This document shows, piece by piece, positions 23,570 to 31,828 of a DNA stretch of 38,055 bases. The notes beneath the pieces were generated by a model. That model saw nothing but the letters and a program-made list of their open reading frames with translations, searched no databases and was not told where the DNA came from. The DNA lies in the NCBI GenBank assembly GCA_016286555.1, contig JAEETA010000024.1:1-38055 (forward strand), written 5' to 3'. Each line of letters begins with the position of its first letter. The first letter of the stretch is position 1. The position numbers and the translations under genes were made by a program. Source of the stretch: Lachnospiraceae bacterium. GTDB lineage: Bacteria > Bacillota > Clostridia > Lachnospirales > Lachnospiraceae.

Positions 23570-25246
23570 TCAGATCTTGGATTTTTGCGCCTGACTCTTC
23601 ATCTCGCGTGCATTCTCCAGTGCAGCCTCGGTGATCGTATCCGATCCCAGGAGTCTGGCCACTTCCGCAAGACTTTCCTGCTCATCTGCAGGATAAACCC
23701 GAGTGCTGGTGGAACCGCCCTCAGAGGTTTTTTCAATGATATAATGGGAATCCGCCATTGCGGCGATCTGGGGCAGATGGGTGATGCAGATCACCTGATG
23801 TGCCCGGGATACCTTCCCCAGCTGGGTGCTGACCTTCCATGCGGTCTTACCGCTGATGCCGGCGTCGATCTCGTCAAAGATCAGAGCATCGCATCCGTCA
23901 CGGCCCGCCAGCACCGTCTTTACCGCCAGCATGATGCGGGACAGTTCGCCGCCGCTGGCCACATTCTGCAGAGGCTTCCGGGGCTCGCCGGGATTGACGG
24001 AAATGCGGAATTCCACATCATCCGCTCCCTTGCTTCCCATGGGGGCCTCTCCCACATGGACCTCAAAATCCACCGCGTCGAAATTCAGCTCTGCCAGTGC
24101 TACACTCAGTTCCTTTTCCAGTGCCTTCGCTTTTGCTTTCCGCACTGCGGTGAGCTTTGCGCAGAGGCTAGTCAGTTCCGCCCTTGCCGCATTCAGCTTT
24201 CCGCGGAGCTTCTCCAGATAGGCATCGTAGTCCTCGTACCGGGCCAGGGATTCCCTGCATTTTGCCCCGTACGCCAGCACTTCTTCAATGGTCCTGCCGT
24301 ATTTGTCCTTCAGACGGTTCACCAGATCCAGCCGGTCCTGTACCGTCCGGAAGGTGTCCTCATCGAACTCCGCATCCGAAAGATAGGAAGAAATGCTGCG
24401 GTTAAAATCCGCCAGCAGGTCTTCGGCCTGCAGAAGGAGCTCCTCCTGCTCTTTCAGGCTGTCATCATAGGCGGTGACTACCCGAAGGCTTCGCAGCGCT
24501 CTGGAAATCTGTTCCGCCGCGGAATCCTCTCCCGTGCCGGACGCCCGGTAACATTCCCCCAGGCCCTCCAGGATCTGACGGGAATTCACCATTCTGCGGT
24601 AGTCCCGCTCCAGCTCCTCGTCCTCACCGGGAACGAGATGCGCTTCCTCGATCTCTTTACATTCAAACTCTGCCAGGCTCTGTTCCCTGCTTAAAGAGTC
24701 CCCGTCCTTTTCTTCGGCTTCCAGCTCTGCTTCCAGATCCGCCGCCAGACGATAAGCACTGCGTACCTGCTCCGGCAGATTCCCCTCTTCCTCAGCTCCG
24801 TACTGGTCCAGGATCTCCAGATGGGAACTTTTGTGCAGGAGGGTCTCACTCTCGTGCTGCCCGTGGATGTTGATGAGTTCGGAGGCCAGGGCCTTCAGCT
24901 GTTTGGTGGTAACACTCTCTCCGTTGATCCTGCAGGAACTCCTGCCGGCGGAAAGCTTGCGGCTGATGATGACCAGACCGTCCTCGGGAGGATCCAGGTC
25001 CATCTCAGCCATGGCCTTTGACAGCGCCTCACTCTCGGAACGGAACACCAGCTCTACCTGAGCCGTATCCGCACCGTGGCGCAACATCCCGGAATCGAAG
25101 CGGTCTCCCAGGGCCAGTCCCACAGAGCCCATAAGTAAGCTCTTGCCGGCGCCGGTTTCGCCCGTCAGGATGTTGAGGCCGGGTCCGAATCGGGCCTCGG
25201 CGTCCTCCATCAGTGCCAGGTTTTTGACATGAATACTTTCTAACAT
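23570..25246 (-). CDS. recN: DNA repair protein RecN
   Basis: 558-residue SMC-like ATPase for double-strand break repair. Walker A is GETGAGKS (29-36). Long coiled-coil arms lie about 160-370. The ABC-type signature lies at ASGGELSRIMLA, Walker B at DALIFDEIDAGISG, and ITHLPQIAAMADSHYIIEK follows. The start at 25246 has AAGGAG seven bases upstream. It follows argR by 57 bases, the usual argR-recN order in Firmicutes. Confidence 0.95.
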   Translation of the reverse strand: MLESIHVKNLALMEDAEARFGPGLNILTGETGAGKSLLMGSVGLALGDRFDSGMLRHGADTAQVELVFRSESEALSKAMAEMDLDPPEDGLVIISRKLSAGRSSCRINGESVTTKQLKALASELINIHGQHESETLLHKSSHLEILDQYGAEEEGNLPEQVRSAYRLAADLEAELEAEEKDGDSLSREQSLAEFECKEIEEAHLVPGEDEELERDYRRMVNSRQILEGLGECYRASGTGEDSAAEQISRALRSLRVVTAYDDSLKEQEELLLQAEDLLADFNRSISSYLSDAEFDEDTFRTVQDRLDLVNRLKDKYGRTIEEVLAYGAKCRESLARYEDYDAYLEKLRGKLNAARAELTSLCAKLTAVRKAKAKALEKELSVALAELNFDAVDFEVHVGEAPMGSKGADDVEFRISVNPGEPRKPLQNVASGGELSRIMLAVKTVLAGRDGCDALIFDEIDAGISGKTAWKVSTQLGKVSRAHQVICITHLPQIAAMADSHYIIEKTSEGGSTSTRVYPADEQESLAEVARLLGSDTITEAALENAREMKSQAQKSKI

Positions 25247-25303
25247 ATGCACACTCCTTGTGCCTTCTCCGAAAGGAGTCTGCCCGGACTCCAAAAGCAG
25301 GGC

Positions 25304-25762
25304 TTACGCCTTGCTGAGCATACCTGAAATGAGGTCCATGAGGGCCTCCGTATCTCTGGAGGTGCGCACGGCGACGAAGATGGTATCATCTCCCGCAATG
25401 CACCCCAGCACACGGTCAAAATGCATGGCGTCGATGGCCGCAGCCACCGCCATAGCCATCCCGGATACCGTGCGGATCACCAGGATGTTCTCGGCTCTGT
25501 CCATGGACACAAAGCCGTCCCGCAGCACGCGGATGAATTTATCTCCCATGTCTTCCTTGCCGGCAGACAGAGCCACATAGCGCTGTCCCTTGTCGGCGGA
25601 AGCCACCTTAGTAAGACGCAGCTCCCTGATATCTCTGGAAACCGTCGCCTGGGTCACCTGACAGCCCCGCTCCTGAAGCAGATCCGCCAGTTCCTCCTGG
25701 GTGGATACTCTGTTTGTTTCGATGATCTCCAGGATCATATTGTGTCTTGCTTTTTTATTCAT
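25304..25762 (-). CDS. argR: Arginine repressor ArgR/AhrC
   Basis: 152-residue hexameric transcription factor sensing L-arginine. The N-terminal winged helix (RHNMILEIIETNRVSTQEEL, QVTQATVSRDIRELRLTK) binds ARG boxes. The C-terminal oligomerisation/arginine domain includes GCIAGDDTIFVAVRT. The ATG at 25762 shares its A with the nadK stop (TGATG), with GGAG eight bases upstream inside nadK; a TTG one codon earlier is also open. No arginine genes are in the window. Confidence 0.95.
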   Translation of the reverse strand: MNKKARHNMILEIIETNRVSTQEELADLLQERGCQVTQATVSRDIRELRLTKVASADKGQRYVALSAGKEDMGDKFIRVLRDGFVSMDRAENILVIRTVSGMAMAVAAAIDAMHFDRVLGCIAGDDTIFVAVRTSRDTEALMDLISGMLSKA

Positions 25763-26568
25763 CAAAGTTTCTCCTGCAAAATGTCCAGAAAACTGGTCTG
25801 TCTCAGGGTCATCAGTTCCGTAACACCGGCAGATTTTGTAATGGTGATCCGGTCTCCCGTTTTGATCTTCACCACGGCCGAGCCGTCAAAGGAAGCTTCC
25901 ATCACCTGCTCTCCGCCGTCCTTGGAGGGAAGCACCTCCACTTCGATCTCATCCTCGGCGGAAAAGACGATGCTGTTCCGGTTCAGATTGTGAGGACAGA
26001 TGGGGGTCAGTGTGATGAGCTGCGCCGTGGGCTCCAAAAGAGGGCCGCCCGCTGACAGGTTGTAACCCGTGGATCCCGTAGGTGTGGTCAGGATCACGCC
26101 GTCCGCATGGAATTCATGCAGGAACCTGCCGTTGACGCTGATGCGTAGCAGCTGGATCTTCAGGCTTCCGCAGCGGCTGATGACCACGTCGTTTAATGCC
26201 GTATCCTCCATCACCTCTCCGTTAGCAAACCGGATCCGTCCGCTGAGCATCATCCGATTCTCAAGATAATACTGCCCGGCGGCGATGCGGTCAATGGCTT
26301 CTTCGATACAGTCCGGCTCCACCTCCGTCAGATACCCCAGGGCGCCCTTGTTCACGCCGATGATGGGAGCGTTGAGACTCCTCACCTCTCTGGCTGCCTG
26401 CAGCATGGTACCATCTCCTCCGATGGCGATGACAAAATCCCCGTCGGATATGGGATCCTGAGGATACACGCCGTAGGAAATGCCCCTCGCTTCCAGGCAG
26501 GAGCGGATCTTCCCGGTGATGGCACCGTCCGGATCCTTATAGGTATTCGGATAAATTATGACATGCAT
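25762..26568 (-). CDS. nadK: NAD kinase
   Basis: 268-residue enzyme phosphorylating NAD to NADP. The diacylglycerol-kinase-like motif GGDGTML starts at 50. The NE/D-type substrate region is LNDVVISRCG, and the glycine-rich TPTGSTGYNLSAGGPL motif is present. The ATG is preceded by GAGGAAATGAT. It lies 45 bases after tlyA and overlaps argR by one base, within the large housekeeping operon. Confidence 0.94.
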   Translation of the reverse strand: MHVIIYPNTYKDPDGAITGKIRSCLEARGISYGVYPQDPISDGDFVIAIGGDGTMLQAAREVRSLNAPIIGVNKGALGYLTEVEPDCIEEAIDRIAAGQYYLENRMMLSGRIRFANGEVMEDTALNDVVISRCGSLKIQLLRISVNGRFLHEFHADGVILTTPTGSTGYNLSAGGPLLEPTAQLITLTPICPHNLNRNSIVFSAEDEIEVEVLPSKDGGEQVMEASFDGSAVVKIKTGDRITITKSAGVTELMTLRQTSFLDILQEKL

Positions 26569-26613
26569 ATCATTTCCTCGATTGTTGAACTGCTGTTACA
26601 GATCATTAAGATA

Positions 26614-27495
26614 CTACAGATCATGCGAGGCATCCACGATAGCGTCGATCCGTGCTTTCCATTCGGGAGTGACGGACAGTCCTCTGCCCTCCTCCGTGAT
26701 CTGTTTTCCTCCGCTTTCCGCGGTGGCTTCCTCCAGCGCCTCCTGCTCCGGGGTCAGCTCCTTTTTCCGGATATGCAGGAGATACTCGATGTTGCCCTCG
26801 GGTCCCTTAATGGGGGAAAACTCCAACCCCAGGACCTCAAAGCCCACGAAGTCCGCAAAATCGATGACCTTGCAGATCACTTCCCTGTGGACACTGCTTT
26901 CCCGGACCACGCCCTTCTTCCCCACCTTCTCGCGCCCCGCTTCAAACTGAGGCTTGATCAGGGTTACCATCTCCGCTCCCACCTTTAAAAGGTTCCGGGC
27001 GGGGATCAGGATCTTCGTCAGGGAGATAAAGGACACATCCACGCTGGCAAAATCCAGAGACTCTCCGATGTCCTCGGGCTTCACGTAGCGGAAATTGGTC
27101 TGCTCCATCACCACCACTCTGGGGTCCTCGCGAAGCTTCCAGTCCAGCTGGCCGTGACCCACGTCCACGCTGTAGACTTTCGTAGCGCCGTTTTGCAGCA
27201 TACAATCCGTAAAGCCGCCGGTGGAGGAGCCGATGTCCATACACACGCGGCCGGTCAGATCGAAGCCCCAGACCTCCATGGCCTTTTCCAACTTAAAGCC
27301 TCCCCGGCTGACGTACTTCGGGGAGGCTCCGCGTACTTCCAGTTCAAATTTGCCATCCGTCTGGAACATGGCCCCGGCCTTGTCTTCGCGCTGTCCGTTG
27401 ACAAAGACATTGCCCGCCATGATGATGGCCTTTGCTTTTTCCCGGGAGGGGGCATAGCCCCGCTCCGTCAGGATCACATCCAATCGTTCTTTCAT
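26614..27495 (-). CDS. tlyA: TlyA-family rRNA 2'-O-methyltransferase / hemolysin-like
   Basis: 293 residues. The N-terminal S4 RNA-binding domain (about 1-65: RLDVILTERGYAPSREKAKA) precedes an FtsJ/RrmJ-type SAM methyltransferase domain (MDIGSSTGGFTDCML, YSVDVGHGQLDWKL). The name comes from mycobacterial TlyA, which methylates 16S and 23S rRNA; the target here is inferred. The C-terminus is longer than usual by about 25 residues. Start overlaps the dxs stop by four bases (ATGA). Confidence 0.92.
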   Translation of the reverse strand: MKERLDVILTERGYAPSREKAKAIIMAGNVFVNGQREDKAGAMFQTDGKFELEVRGASPKYVSRGGFKLEKAMEVWGFDLTGRVCMDIGSSTGGFTDCMLQNGATKVYSVDVGHGQLDWKLREDPRVVVMEQTNFRYVKPEDIGESLDFASVDVSFISLTKILIPARNLLKVGAEMVTLIKPQFEAGREKVGKKGVVRESSVHREVICKVIDFADFVGFEVLGLEFSPIKGPEGNIEYLLHIRKKELTPEQEALEEATAESGGKQITEEGRGLSVTPEWKARIDAIVDASHDL

Positions 27496-29357
27496 AATGC
27501 AATCGAAATCTTTCTGTTAATCCGCTCCGCGATGGACTCAGCATCCATATGCAGTTCCTTCCGCAGCAGATTCACATTGCCGTGAGTGACAAAGGTGTCG
27601 GGAATACTGATGTTCAGGAAGTCCGTGCTGAGGCCTTCCCGATTCATGTAGGAAAGCACACGCTCACCGAAGCCGCCACTCTCCACATTTTCCTCCATGG
27701 TCACCAGCAGGGAATGATATCTGCAGGCTTCCAGGATGATCTCCTCGTCGATGGGCTTGGCAAAGCGGGCATTGATGAGGCTCACATGCTTGCCCTCAGC
27801 CTTCAGGATCTCCCGGACCTTCTCTGCGATGGCTACCATATTGCCCAGTGCCACCAGCACGATCTCATCCTCACGGTAGATCCATTCCGCCCTGCCCTTC
27901 TCGATGGGAGAACGGAAGTCCTCCAGCCCGTCGTAGGCTTCCCCTCTGGGATAGCGGATGGCGATGGGCTCAGAGAGCTTCAGGGCAAATTTCAGCATAT
28001 CGGAAAGCTCCCATTTGTTCTTGGGAGCGCAAATGGTCAGATTCGGGATGGAGCCCAGGTAGCTCAGGTCAAAGATTCCCTGATGGGTCTCTCCGTCCGC
28101 TCCCACAAGGCCTGCTCTGTCCACTGCAAAGATCACCGGCAGCTTCTGGATGCAGACATCGTGCAGGATCTGATCGTAGGCTCTCTGCAGGAAGGAGCTG
28201 TAGATTGCCACCACAGGCTTGTAGCCGGAAGCGGCCAGTCCCGCAGCAAAGGTAACGGCGTGCTGCTCTGCGATGCCCACATCAAAGAGTCTGTCCGGGA
28301 ACTTGATCCGGAATCTGCGGAGGCCCGTTCCTTCGGACATGGCAGCGGTGACAGCCACCATCTTGGGATCCCGTTCTCCCAGCTTGAACATGACTGTGGA
28401 AAAAATATCGGTCCAGGCAGCCTTGGCGGAATTAGCCGCAGGAATGCCCGTTTCGATCTCAAAGGGCGCCGTACCGTGGAATCTGGCGGGATGCCGCTCC
28501 GCAGGGGTATATCCTTTGCCCTTCTCCGTGATCACATGGATCAGCACGGCTCTGTCAAAATGCTTTGCTTCCCGCAGGGCTCTGCGGACGTCATCAATAT
28601 TGTGGCCGTCCACAGGCCCCAGATAGACCAGGCCCATCTCCTCAAAGAGCATGCCGGGCATCATCAGGGATTTGAAACTGTTCTTTGCTCTGCGGATGGT
28701 GGTAACGATGGCGTCACCCTTTTTGGATCCGACGAGCTTGTCATAAACGCCCTTCTTCAGGTCCAGATAGGGCATGGAAGTACGGAGGGTGTTGAGATAC
28801 TTGGGGATCCCACCCACATTCTCCGAAATGGACATATTGTTGTCGTTGAGGATAATGATGAGATTGGAATCGAGCTTCCCCGCATTGTTCAGAGCTTCAA
28901 AAGCCATGCCCCCGGTGAGAGATCCGTCTCCGATGACCGCCACCACCGTCTCATCGCCCAGACTCATATCTCTGGCGGTGACCATCCCCATGGCTGCGGA
29001 GATGGAGGTGGAGCTGTGGCCCGTGTCAAAGGCGTCGCAATCGCTCTCATTACGCTTGGGAAAGCCGCTCATTCCGCCGAATTGGCGCAAATGATCAAAA
29101 CCGTCCTTGCGGCCGGTCAGGATCTTGTGGGTGTAGCACTGATGGCCGACATCCCAGATCAGCTTATCCTTCGGCAGGTCCAGCTCCAGATGCAGGGCCA
29201 TGGTGAGCTCCACCACGCCCAGATTGGAGGCCAGATGACCGCCGGTAAGACTCACGGACCGGATCAGGAAATCACGGATCTCCTGGGCCAGTCCGGCATA
29301 TTGATCGGGCGGGAGCTTTTTGATGTCTCCCACCCGGTTAATTTCATCCAACAACAT
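27492..29357 (-). CDS. dxs: 1-deoxy-D-xylulose-5-phosphate synthase
   Basis: 621-residue thiamine-diphosphate enzyme condensing pyruvate and glyceraldehyde 3-phosphate, the first step of the MEP isoprenoid pathway and a source of thiamine and pyridoxal precursor. The ThDP/Mg motif runs from GDGSLTGG (143-150) to NDNN. DVGHQCYTHKILTGR (69-83) and the transketolase-type DRAGLVGADGETHQG segment are conserved. It directly follows xseB (11 bases); the ispA gene usually between xseB and dxs is absent. Confidence 0.96.
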   Translation of the reverse strand: MLLDEINRVGDIKKLPPDQYAGLAQEIRDFLIRSVSLTGGHLASNLGVVELTMALHLELDLPKDKLIWDVGHQCYTHKILTGRKDGFDHLRQFGGMSGFPKRNESDCDAFDTGHSSTSISAAMGMVTARDMSLGDETVVAVIGDGSLTGGMAFEALNNAGKLDSNLIIILNDNNMSISENVGGIPKYLNTLRTSMPYLDLKKGVYDKLVGSKKGDAIVTTIRRAKNSFKSLMMPGMLFEEMGLVYLGPVDGHNIDDVRRALREAKHFDRAVLIHVITEKGKGYTPAERHPARFHGTAPFEIETGIPAANSAKAAWTDIFSTVMFKLGERDPKMVAVTAAMSEGTGLRRFRIKFPDRLFDVGIAEQHAVTFAAGLAASGYKPVVAIYSSFLQRAYDQILHDVCIQKLPVIFAVDRAGLVGADGETHQGIFDLSYLGSIPNLTICAPKNKWELSDMLKFALKLSEPIAIRYPRGEAYDGLEDFRSPIEKGRAEWIYREDEIVLVALGNMVAIAEKVREILKAEGKHVSLINARFAKPIDEEIILEACRYHSLLVTMEENVESGGFGERVLSYMNREGLSTDFLNISIPDTFVTHGNVNLLRKELHMDAESIAERINRKISIAL

Positions 29358-29368
29358 TACAAACTACC

Positions 29369-29593
29369 TTACTCTTCTGCCTTCAAGGGAGTCGTGGTGC
29401 CATCGGCCTGAAGCTTCAGTACCTGCTTCTCCACCTTGTCCACCTGCTCATTACAAACCTTCAAAAGCTCCATGCCCTTGCTGTATGCCTGGAAGGCCTC
29501 CTCCAGAGTGATGCCCTCGCGCTCCAGCAGGGATACGGTGTCCTGCAGCTCCTTGAAATTCTCTTCCAGTGTCAGTTCTTTCTTCTCATCCAT
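29369..29593 (-). CDS. xseB: Exodeoxyribonuclease VII small subunit
   Basis: 74-residue helical subunit that binds several-fold in excess to XseA to form the single-strand nuclease Exo VII. The family pattern is clear: LTLEENFKELQDTVSLLERE, then ITLEEAFQAYSKGMELLKVC. Start overlaps the 3' end of xseA by eight bases. Confidence 0.92.
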   Translation of the reverse strand: MDEKKELTLEENFKELQDTVSLLEREGITLEEAFQAYSKGMELLKVCNEQVDKVEKQVLKLQADGTTTPLKAEE

Positions 29594-30848
29594 TTTTTGA
29601 AATCTCCCTCACTCTTGCAATCGCCGTGCCGTCCGTCATGTAGAAGCGAATCTCCTGATCCGTCTCCAGATCCTCTACGGACTTGATGTTGTTGCCGTTC
29701 ATATCCTCCACGTAGGAGTAACCGCTGCTGAGCTTGTTTAAGGGAGATAATCCCTTCATGCGCTCGATCAGCAGGCCGAGCTTGTGCTTTCGCAAGGTCA
29801 GGATCTTGTCCATGTAGCGGTCCAGCAGATCCTTCAGATGCTCCAGCTCATCCTTCCGATCCTGCAGGGCGTAGTACATACCCTGTTCCAGGTGTCTTTG
29901 CAGGACGACGAGCTGTTCTTTTTTGTGATCCAGCTGATTGATGGGGCTGTAGCCCTCCAGACGGCTCCTGGCCATCTGCAGATTGCTTCGCTGGTCCCGC
30001 AGGTGCCTGCGCATGAGTTCGTTCAGGTACCGCTCCTGCTCCGAAAGGTCCCGCAAGACCTGACGCATATCGGGAACGGATGCCAGGGCTGCCGCCGTGG
30101 GAGTGGTCTCCCAGACATCTGCCACGAAGTCCGCAATGGAGGTGTCCGGCGTATGACCGATACCCGTGATGATGGGCACCTTACAATGGAAAATGGCTTC
30201 CGCCACGCTCCGGTCGTTGAAGCACCAGAGATCCTCTATGGTACCGCCGCCCCTGCCCAGGACCATGACATCCACGCCGTATTTTTCCAACGCCTGAATA
30301 CCGGCCACAATGTTGGGGGCAGCCTTCTCACCCTGTACCAGGGTGGGGTAAACAATGATCTGTACGTAGGGGTCCTTCCCCAGGATCTTGGAAGTGATAT
30401 CCTCCACCGCATCTCCCTTGGAAGAAGTAAGGACACCTACCGTCTTCGGGAACAGCGGGATGGGCTTTTTGTATTCCCGGGAAAACATGCCCATTTCCAG
30501 CAGTTCGGTCTTCAAAGCCTCAAAGCGCTCATGGAACTGGCCCATGCCCACTCTGGTGATGGTGACCGGATTCAGGGAATAGGTACCGCCGGGCTGATGG
30601 ACGCTGACAGAGCCCTTACAGACTACTTCGATACCGTCCTCCAGCTCGAAGGAAAGCCTTTGCATCATAGAGGGCCGCATATAGCAGCTCAGCTTCGACT
30701 GCGGATCCTTCAGCGTAAAATACAGTCCAGAGGGATGATACTTGCAGTTGCTGACCTCTCCCTGGACCTCCAGATTCGCCAGGAGGCCATCCCCCTGGAC
30801 CAGATCCGACAGATGCTTATTCACCTGACTGACTGAAAATACCGGCAT
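29586..30848 (-). CDS. xseA: Exodeoxyribonuclease VII large subunit
   Basis: 420-residue catalytic subunit. An N-terminal OB fold covers about 1-100 (FSVSQVNKHLSDLVQ, VQGEVSNCKYHPSGLYFTLKD). The nuclease core carries VGVLTSSKGDAVEDI, VLGRGGGTIEDLWCFNDRSVA and ITGIGHTPDTSIADFVAD. A long coiled-coil region follows (~260-370) and the C-terminal segment has KLSSGYSYVEDMNG. It lies 14 bases after nusB in the operon. Confidence 0.95.
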   Translation of the reverse strand: MPVFSVSQVNKHLSDLVQGDGLLANLEVQGEVSNCKYHPSGLYFTLKDPQSKLSCYMRPSMMQRLSFELEDGIEVVCKGSVSVHQPGGTYSLNPVTITRVGMGQFHERFEALKTELLEMGMFSREYKKPIPLFPKTVGVLTSSKGDAVEDITSKILGKDPYVQIIVYPTLVQGEKAAPNIVAGIQALEKYGVDVMVLGRGGGTIEDLWCFNDRSVAEAIFHCKVPIITGIGHTPDTSIADFVADVWETTPTAAALASVPDMRQVLRDLSEQERYLNELMRRHLRDQRSNLQMARSRLEGYSPINQLDHKKEQLVVLQRHLEQGMYYALQDRKDELEHLKDLLDRYMDKILTLRKHKLGLLIERMKGLSPLNKLSSGYSYVEDMNGNNIKSVEDLETDQEIRFYMTDGTAIARVREISKNG

Positions 30849-30862
30849 ACCCCGCCCCTTCC

Positions 30863-31270
30863 TTAAGCCTTTTGAATCTTGCTCAGGATTGCATTGACAA
30901 AGCTTCCGGAGTTCTCGCGTCCGTAGCGTTTTGCCAGTTCTACCGCCTCATCGATGGCCACTCCGTCCGGAATGTCATCATCGTATTTCAGTTCATAGGA
31001 TGCCAGCCGCAGAACCGCCAGCTCCACCTTACCGATACGGCCGATGTCCCAGCCCTCGGTGTTTTTGTCGATCAGTTCGTCCAGTTCGGACTGTTTTGCC
31101 AGGATCGCCTCGTATTTTTCCTGCACATAGGTGCGATCCGACTCATCCCAGTCCAGATTCTCCTCGTCCAGACGGAACGCTTCCCACTGCTCCGGGAGCT
31201 CCTCCGCGGGGAAAAATTCGATGCGAAACAGCATTTTGAAAATCCTGTCTCTCAGTTCATGTCTCGTCAT
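30863..31270 (-). CDS. nusB: Transcription antitermination factor NusB
   Basis: 135-residue all-helical RNA-binding protein that, with NusE (S10), binds boxA for antitermination in rRNA operons. Recognisable motifs are [50 protein letters not shown] and [10 protein letters not shown]. It lies 13 bases after the Asp23 gene. Confidence 0.93.
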   Translation of the reverse strand: MTRHELRDRIFKMLFRIEFFPAEELPEQWEAFRLDEENLDWDESDRTYVQEKYEAILAKQSELDELIDKNTEGWDIGRIGKVELAVLRLASYELKYDDDIPDGVAIDEAVELAKRYGRENSGSFVNAILSKIQKA

Positions 31271-31283
31271 TGTGATGTCCCCT

Positions 31284-31715
31284 TTATGCGTTCACATCCA
31301 CGCCGACCACATGCACATTCACGTCACCGACGGTAAGTCCGGTCATGGTCTCCACTGCGGAGCTGACCTTGGACTGTACCTGCTGACCGGTAGCGGGCAC
31401 GGGATAACCGTACTTCACGACGATGGCGATGGAGATACGGACGGTGCTGCCGCCGATGTCCACCTTCACGCCTCTGTACTGGCTGCTGTTCTTGATACCG
31501 ACCTTGCCCATCAGCTCTCCGGTGGCGGAACCGGCTACCTCGCCGACGCCCTCCACCTCCAGGGCTGCCAGAGATGCGATGTTTGCCACCACATCATCCG
31601 CGATCATGACCTGTCCGATGTTCTCGGAGGTCTTCAGTACGATAGAACTTCTCTCCGCCTTTTTCTTTGCGGAGTTATTCTTTGCTTTCTTGGTGCCTGA
31701 TGCATTGCCTGCCAT
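31284..31715 (-). CDS. Asp23/Gls24 family protein
   Basis: 143 residues. After a basic, Ala/Lys-rich N-terminus (~1-25) comes the Asp23 domain: [50 protein letters not shown], and [10 protein letters not shown] at the end. Family members coat the membrane or act in envelope stress; in Clostridia one copy is typically located before nusB, as here. The ATG at 31715 has AAAGGAG eight bases upstream; the longer open frame is leader sequence. First gene of the operon running to recN. Confidence 0.9.
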   Translation of the reverse strand: MAGNASGTKKAKNNSAKKKAERSSIVLKTSENIGQVMIADDVVANIASLAALEVEGVGEVAGSATGELMGKVGIKNSSQYRGVKVDIGGSTVRISIAIVVKYGYPVPATGQQVQSKVSSAVETMTGLTVGDVNVHVVGVDVNA

Positions 31716-31732
31716 GGATGTTCTCCTTTCAA

Positions 31733-31754
31733 ACATGTATAAAACATGTATAAA
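31733..31754. repeat. Perfect 11-base tandem repeat in the asp23 leader
   Basis: ACATGTATAAA occurs twice back to back just upstream of the asp23 ribosome binding site; each unit includes the palindrome ACATGT. Confidence 0.8.
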
Positions 31755-31791
31755 TACCAATACTACATCTCACTATATCACAAAATGCCGT

Positions 31792-31820
31792 ATTATACTA
31801 TGTTTTTTCTTATGCACTAA
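31792..31820 (-). promoter_or_regulatory. Probable promoter of the asp23-nusB-...-recN operon
   Basis: Minus-strand -35 TTAGTG (31815-31820), 17-base spacer and consensus -10 TATAAT (31792-31797), just after the prfC stop. Confidence 0.55.
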
Positions 31821-31828
31821 ACCCTGTA

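Noticed and set aside
27549-29411. 620-codon open frame opposite dxs
   Set aside because: Mirror of dxs codons, His/Gln/Gly-rich, no family features or ribosome binding site.
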